From: JAVBTR01 sp031556065
GTDB lineage: Bacteria > Bacillota > Clostridia > Christensenellales > Aristaeellaceae
Length of the DNA stretch: 64,000 nucleotides
Direction: 5' to 3'
Assembly: GCA_031556065.1 (NCBI GenBank)
Contig: JAVBTR010000002.1
Location: 54,649 to 118,648, forward strand
Shown here: in pieces, positions 59,383 through 64,000 of the stretch
How positions within the stretch are numbered: the first letter of the stretch is position 1
Layout of the letters: the number at the start of each line of letters is the position of its first letter
Position numbers and translations under genes: made by a program
The notes under the pieces: model-generated
What the model was told of the DNA's origin: nothing
The model's database searches: none
Seen by the model: the letters and a program-made list of their open reading frames with translations, nothing else

Positions 59383-61905
59383 ATGAAAATCACACACTGC
59401 AAAACCAACCATGTAATTAATCCCCTTGGTTATGCCATGGATAAACCCGTTTTCACCTGGCAGGTCGAAGAGACTTTGGGGAAAACCCAAGAAGCTGCGC
59501 GGGTGATTATTTCCACCCATGAAGATATGACACGGCCCATTTTTGATTCAGGCTTTTCAAGTGCCATCAGCAGCCTGGCCTACGAAGCCGATCTGCCCCT
59601 TTCCTTTCGCACAAGGTATTATTGGACTGTAACAGTTAAAACAGACGCAGGCGAGGAAGCCACCTCCTGGGTTAACTGGTTTGAAACTGCTAAAATGGCT
59701 GAACCCTTTGTTGGCCAGTGGATCACCTGCGATAAAGATAACCCACGCCACCCATTGTTTGAAAAGACTTTACTTCTTGAAGGCAAGGCAGCTTCTGCCC
59801 GGCTTTACATCTGCGGCCTGGGGCTATATGAAGCCTTTCTAAACGGGGAACGCATCGGTGATGAATATTTTACTCCTTATTCCAACAACTACAACCAGTT
59901 TCTGCAATATCAAACCTATGATATTACCACCCAGCTCAACAAAGGTGGGAAGCTTTCTGTATTGCTGGGCAACGGCTGGTACAAGGGCCGTTTCGGTTTT
60001 ACCAGCCAGCCGGATTCCCGGGGCTATTACGGCGACAGCTGGAAACTGATTGCCGAAATTCGTGTGATTTATGAAGACGGCAGCGAAGAAGTCTTTGGCA
60101 CCGATGAAAGCTGGCAGGTTACCCGTTCCCCCATTACCTTTTCAAACCTATACGATGGGGAGCAGGTGGACGCGAATTTGCCTCCCTCTTCTCCCATGAC
60201 CGCTTCTATCCTCAAAGAAACCCTGGCTCCTTTAACTGCGCGCTATTCCACTCCCGTAACCGTTCACGAACAGTTAAAGCCTGTGGCCGTTATCTCTACA
60301 CCCGCCGGTGAAACCGTATTGGACCTGGGGCAAAACATAACCGGCTCATTTCTTCTGCCCGTCAATCTGCCTAAGGGTAAAACCATTCGCTTGTTGTTTG
60401 GAGAAGTGCTGCAAAACGGTTGCTTCTACCGGGATAACCTCCGTTCCGCCAAGGCAGAGTATACATTTGTTTCCAACGGCAACCCCACTGTTTTGCAGCC
60501 GCACTTCACTTTCTATGGCTACCGCTATGTAAAGCTTGAAGGCGTTCCCAACTTTAAAAAGGACGATTTTACCGCCCTTGCGTTGTATTCGGATATTGAG
60601 CCTATTGGCCACATTGAAACCGGCCACGCTTTGGTAAATAAGCTTATTGAAAACACCAAGTGGGGCCAAAAGGACAATTATTTAGATGTGCCCACCGATT
60701 GCCCCCAGCGGGATGAACGTATGGGCTGGACAGGGGATGCCCAAGTTTTTAGTCCTACTGCCGCTTATCTGACGGATTGCTACGCTTTTATGCGCAAGTA
60801 TCTTTTTGATATGAGCAAGGAGCAGTTGGAGCACGATGGTATGGTGCCAGACGTGGTGCCTGCTTGCGGCCACCAGAATGCCGCTTGCGCCTGGGGGGAC
60901 GCCACCTGCATTATTCCCTGGAATATGTATGTGTTCTATGGAGACCCGCTCATTTTAAAAGAACACTACCAAAGCATGAAGGCTTGGGTGGATTATTTAC
61001 AACGGCTGGACGGCAGCACCCATGAATGGGGCAAGCACTTCCATTATGGGGATTGGCTTGCTCTGGATTTGCCCTCAGCCAACGTGGATGAAGTCTTTGG
61101 CGGCACGGACGAAGGTTTTATTGCCAATGTCTATTACCGCTATAGCGCACTTTTGACAGCCAAGGCCGCCAAGGTTCTTGACCACTTAGAAGATGAAAAG
61201 CATTATTTGGCTTTAGGGGATACACTTTTAAGCTACATCCAAAGCGAATATTTTTCCAAAGCAGGCCGCTGCTGTATCGATACACAGACCGCCCATATTA
61301 TGACCCTTTACTTTAATCTTATGGAGGATAAGGCCCGGGCAAAAGCCGCCCTGGACCGGCTTTTCAAGCTATCCGGCGACAAGCTCCGTACCGGCTTTAT
61401 CGGCACCCCCTTGATGTGCAATGTGTTTTCCCATATGGGTGATTCGCAAATGGCTTATAATCTCTTGCTCAATGAAGAATACCCCGGCTGGCTCCACGAG
61501 ATCAAGCTAGGGGCCACCACCGTGTGGGAACGCTGGAACAGTATAAACGACGATGGCAGCATTTCCTCCACCGGCATGAATAGCTTAAACCATTACGCCT
61601 ACGGTTCCATTGTGGAATGGATTTTCCGCTATGCCGCAGGGATCAACCCTATGGAAGATAAGCCAGGCTTCAAAAAGGCTCTCCTCATGCCCCAGCCCAA
61701 TAGGGCATTGGGCCATCTAAAAGCTTCTTACCGTTCCGCCGCCGGACTGTATGAATCTGCCTGGAGCTTCACCGATGACACCCGTGTGGAATTATTAATC
61801 ACCGTGCCCTTCAACTGCACAGCAGAGCTTCACCTGCCGCAGGAAATCCGGCAGTTAACCGCCGGTCAATACCGTTTCAATTATGAATGCGCTGGATTAT
61901 TATAA
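59383..61905 (+). CDS. GH78 alpha-L-rhamnosidase
   Basis: 840 residues from ATG 59383, seven bases after AAAGGAAG; two upstream in-frame ATGs overlap that site. Domain order fits GH78: N-terminal beta-sandwich domains (about 1-340), including an LYICGLGLYEAFLNGERIGD strand pair, the (alpha/alpha)6 catalytic domain (about 415-740) with DVPTDCPQRDERMGWTGDAQ (general-acid region) and GATTVWERWNSI, and a C-terminal beta domain. It releases L-rhamnose from rhamnogalacturonan or glycoside oligomers. No signal peptide, so it acts inside the cell. Confidence 0.92.
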   Translation: MKITHCKTNHVINPLGYAMDKPVFTWQVEETLGKTQEAARVIISTHEDMTRPIFDSGFSSAISSLAYEADLPLSFRTRYYWTVTVKTDAGEEATSWVNWFETAKMAEPFVGQWITCDKDNPRHPLFEKTLLLEGKAASARLYICGLGLYEAFLNGERIGDEYFTPYSNNYNQFLQYQTYDITTQLNKGGKLSVLLGNGWYKGRFGFTSQPDSRGYYGDSWKLIAEIRVIYEDGSEEVFGTDESWQVTRSPITFSNLYDGEQVDANLPPSSPMTASILKETLAPLTARYSTPVTVHEQLKPVAVISTPAGETVLDLGQNITGSFLLPVNLPKGKTIRLLFGEVLQNGCFYRDNLRSAKAEYTFVSNGNPTVLQPHFTFYGYRYVKLEGVPNFKKDDFTALALYSDIEPIGHIETGHALVNKLIENTKWGQKDNYLDVPTDCPQRDERMGWTGDAQVFSPTAAYLTDCYAFMRKYLFDMSKEQLEHDGMVPDVVPACGHQNAACAWGDATCIIPWNMYVFYGDPLILKEHYQSMKAWVDYLQRLDGSTHEWGKHFHYGDWLALDLPSANVDEVFGGTDEGFIANVYYRYSALLTAKAAKVLDHLEDEKHYLALGDTLLSYIQSEYFSKAGRCCIDTQTAHIMTLYFNLMEDKARAKAALDRLFKLSGDKLRTGFIGTPLMCNVFSHMGDSQMAYNLLLNEEYPGWLHEIKLGATTVWERWNSINDDGSISSTGMNSLNHYAYGSIVEWIFRYAAGINPMEDKPGFKKALLMPQPNRALGHLKASYRSAAGLYESAWSFTDDTRVELLITVPFNCTAELHLPQEIRQLTAGQYRFNYECAGLL

Positions 61906-62054
61906 GTTTCACCGGGATGAAACGCCCTCCGCCTCCGCCTAGCGGGCCATAGACAATTCCTTCATGTCGCATTTTCACAGTACAGTGGAATGGATATATG
62001 TGCAAGAAGAGCAGCGTTTGTTTTGCAGAACAGATGTAGCATGCGCCTGTGGTT

Positions 62055-63815
62055 TTATAAACCTTCGCACTTTTCACCGTGTTTATAAAGCGCATAGGCT
62101 AAAAAACCAGCACAGGTGGCAAATGCCTCCCCAGTGGCACAAGCCCCGGTGTATTCATCCACGCTTTCGCAGGCGATCCCGTTATCCAGGTTGGTTTTCG
62201 CTAAATGGGCAATGGCTTCCTGTTCGTGGCCGGATAAAAGACTGTTACAAATGGATAGCACCCAAGGATGCGGCGCATGCTCGCAGCCGATTTCCGCAAT
62301 AGGGCAACCAGAGAAGGAAAAACGATAAGCTGCGCTTCGAATAGCGCAAAGGGTGCTTTGGAATAACGGGTTCTGGTTTTCCACAAAACCGTAATGGCTA
62401 AGCAATTGCAGGCTTCCCGGGGGCTCATCGTAAATATCGTATTGATCGCATAAATCTGTTGACCAGATAAACATATCCTTCTTCACACAATAACGCATAA
62501 TCGCTTCTTTTACTCGGCTTGCCTGCTCTGTTTCTCCAAGAAAACCCAACAGCTTCCAAACCAAAACGTTATCATAGGTCAGGTAGGGGTAATTGTGCAT
62601 ATCGTCCGTTGGCTGCAGAAATGTATCATATAAATCGATTTCGGGATGCTTGTGCGCCTCCAAACGGCTCAGAACAATGCGGATGCCCTTTTGCACATGA
62701 GGCTGCTGAAGATAATCCCTGTCCCCTGTAGCCAGAACGTAGCTTTCAAGGGCAATCACAGGTGCACAAAGTTCGTCTAACTCAAAGCCGGGCTCCAGCA
62801 CCGTGCCATCGATGTAACGGCTGTGGATACCAAAGTTGCGGGCCTGCTTTTCAAACACGTAATCCAATATATCCCGAGCATAACCCGGGTCCGCCATCAA
62901 TATGGCGGGAAAGGCCCACAAAAGGCTGTCCCGATCCCAATAGGCCGCAGAGACGTAATACCGGGGACTGCGGGAGGTCATCAAACAAAGCTCCTCCGTA
63001 TCCATGGTACGGCCCGAAGCATAAAAGAAAGCAAAGAACATATTGGTGTTCATAAGGGCATTCAAGTGCGGATTCACTAACTGCTTTTCCCGGTTTTGAA
63101 GCCATGCTTCAAGGGTTCCATAAAGCCTGTCATATCCCTGGCGAAGCATCTCTTTGGCCGAAGTGGTGGCCGCCACCTCCTCATACCCAAGGCCAAAGCA
63201 GATATCCAGCCTCTCTTCGTTGCCGGGGGCTACAAACACGTCCTTATAAACGCGGTATGCATACCCCTCCGCCCACCACTTCGCCCCCTGGGAGCCTACC
63301 GAAAAAGCCTGATTATCTTCGGTAATGGGTGCAAAAGCAAACAACGGTAGCCCTGCGAACTGTTCAAAGACAAACATATGGTTCCAGCCGGAAAGTTTCA
63401 TATTCCGGCCTTGTTTTATTTCCTTGGCTTCGTTAATCTGGTGCAGGGTCTTTCCCCAATCGCCAGATACCTGCAACCGAACGTTGGCTCCCTGCCCACC
63501 CTGATTGCAGCAAACCAAACGCAAAACAAAGCCCCGCTCACCGATGGGCGTTAAGTAGGTGCATGAAAAGTGCAGCTTCTCTTTTGCTTGGTTCATGGTG
63601 GGGATCCAATAATGAGCCCTCTCAAAGGAGATTTTTTCTTCAACAGGGGTTCCATCTATAAAAAAGCTGGGCTTTACGAGGGCCTCATCCCCCCGTATTT
63701 CAAGCATCCCTTTTGCGCCCATATGCAAAAAGGTAATGCCCTCCACAGCGCCATCCTGTTCCCTGATCGTAGGCAGGGAAATATACTCGTTGCCTGTCAC
63801 TTGGTAGTTTGCCAA
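62055..63815 (-). CDS. (alpha/alpha)6-barrel glycoside hydrolase-like protein (GH63/GH125-like, uncertain)
   Basis: 586 residues from TTG 63815, after AGGAG and GAGG sites. An N-terminal beta-sandwich (about 1-220) precedes a helical barrel (about 240-580). Motifs YYVSAAYWDRDSLLWAFPAI and VLEPGFELDELCAPVIALES are typical of (alpha/alpha)6 hydrolases of the GH63/GH125/amylo-alpha-1,6-glucosidase type, with acidic residues at positions expected for the general acid and base. The C-terminal IACESVDEYTGACATGEAFA could hold the second catalytic acid. The activity (alpha-mannosidase, alpha-glucosidase or other) is not decided by eye. Cytoplasmic; convergent with GH78. Confidence 0.55.
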   Translation of the reverse strand: MANYQVTGNEYISLPTIREQDGAVEGITFLHMGAKGMLEIRGDEALVKPSFFIDGTPVEEKISFERAHYWIPTMNQAKEKLHFSCTYLTPIGERGFVLRLVCCNQGGQGANVRLQVSGDWGKTLHQINEAKEIKQGRNMKLSGWNHMFVFEQFAGLPLFAFAPITEDNQAFSVGSQGAKWWAEGYAYRVYKDVFVAPGNEERLDICFGLGYEEVAATTSAKEMLRQGYDRLYGTLEAWLQNREKQLVNPHLNALMNTNMFFAFFYASGRTMDTEELCLMTSRSPRYYVSAAYWDRDSLLWAFPAILMADPGYARDILDYVFEKQARNFGIHSRYIDGTVLEPGFELDELCAPVIALESYVLATGDRDYLQQPHVQKGIRIVLSRLEAHKHPEIDLYDTFLQPTDDMHNYPYLTYDNVLVWKLLGFLGETEQASRVKEAIMRYCVKKDMFIWSTDLCDQYDIYDEPPGSLQLLSHYGFVENQNPLFQSTLCAIRSAAYRFSFSGCPIAEIGCEHAPHPWVLSICNSLLSGHEQEAIAHLAKTNLDNGIACESVDEYTGACATGEAFATCAGFLAYALYKHGEKCEGL

Positions 63816-63835
63816 GATACCTCATCTCCTAAAAA

Positions 63836-63861
63836 AGAGGGAGGGAATTTTCCCTCCCCCA
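63836..63861 (-). terminator. Terminator of an upstream minus-strand gene beyond the window
   Basis: GGGAGGG-AAAATT-CCCTCCC read on the minus strand is followed by TCTTTTTTAGGAG. It ends a transcript coming from the right, just before the ribosome site of the 63815 gene. Confidence 0.7.
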
Positions 63862-63869
63862 GACCATCA

Positions 63870-64000
63870 ACAAACCCCGGGAGGTATCGGAGGGTCAAAC
63901 CCTCCGATTTTCATTCCGAAATCGGCGACATGTGCGGCGATTTTCGGTGGAATTTCGTAGAAATTCCTACCTTGCCCGAACAAATGACCGTAAAATCGAA
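63870..64000. repeat. Hairpin-rich intergenic repeat at the right edge
   Basis: CGGAGGGTCAAACCCTCCG (63889-63907) is a perfect hairpin and is followed by GATTTTCATTCCGAAATC and GGAATTTCGTAGAAATTCC stems. No open frame. The row of small hairpins is like that inside the 48355-48520 element (GGGTCAAGTGACCC there). Confidence 0.45.

Overview
The window looks like a chromosome segment of an anaerobic, Gram-positive Clostridia-type bacterium (Bacillota), probably a gut or rumen glycan feeder. The reasons are strong AAGGAGG-type ribosome sites, frequent TTG/GTG starts, LytTR and YesM/AraC two-component systems, LplABC/YtcP-type sugar ABC transporters, a collagen-like exosporium-type protein and many glycoside hydrolases. 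No rRNA, tRNA, CRISPR array or intact insertion sequence was seen.

Layout. 1-6.5 kb is regulatory. It holds the end of a PP2C phosphatase and an RsbW-like kinase, then a minus-strand operon with a double cyclic-nucleotide-binding protein, a TIM-barrel protein and a PAS/class III nucleotidyl cyclase. A divergent ECF sigma factor, an orphan LytTR regulator and a DUF169 protein follow. 6.5-11 kb is a two-gene glycan operon: a GH94/GH161-like phosphorylase translationally coupled to a GH30 enzyme. 11-15.8 kb encodes a secreted Thr/Pro-rich protein with seven LLWSWG repeats and a LytTR two-component system. 15.9-23.5 kb is a sugar ABC transporter operon (two permeases, binding protein), a YesM/AraC-type two-component system and exonuclease III. 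23.5-28.5 kb is a minus-strand GH42-GH127-SH3 protein operon. 28.8-36.8 kb holds an AraC-aminoglycoside-phosphotransferase-like fusion, a polysaccharide deacetylase, a HEAT protein, a phage-type holin, a second sugar ABC operon and an NlpC/P60-SH3 endolysin-like protein. 37-41 kb is three secreted proteins. 41.2-48.4 kb is a second YesM/AraC system with a third ABC transporter. 48.5-64 kb is a patchwork of GH35, GH29, MATE transporter, collagen-like protein, GH28, DUF1861, GH78 and an (alpha/alpha)6 hydrolase, interspersed with decayed gene pieces and hairpin repeats.

How it fits together. The hydrolases (GH28, GH78, GH127, GH42, GH35, GH29, GH30) lack visible signal peptides, while the three solute-binding proteins are exported. 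The picture is import of oligosaccharides, plausibly pectin side chains (rhamnogalacturonan I, arabinan, galactan, fucosylated branches), followed by cytoplasmic breakdown. None of the three ABC systems carries an ATPase gene, so a shared MsmX-type ATPase encoded elsewhere is expected. Each YesM/AraC pair sits beside one transporter.

The most unusual items are the cyclase/double cNMP-receptor operon, the LLWSWG repeat protein, the AraC-kinase fusion, a possible small gene without a canonical start codon after the sigma factor, twin palindromic operators at the GH28/DUF1861 divergent region, MITE-like hairpin elements, and several gene relics (GH53, solute-binding protein, AraC, histidine kinase, ABC ATPase) that point to recent turnover of glycan loci. 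All functions are read from sequence motifs by eye; no database search was run.
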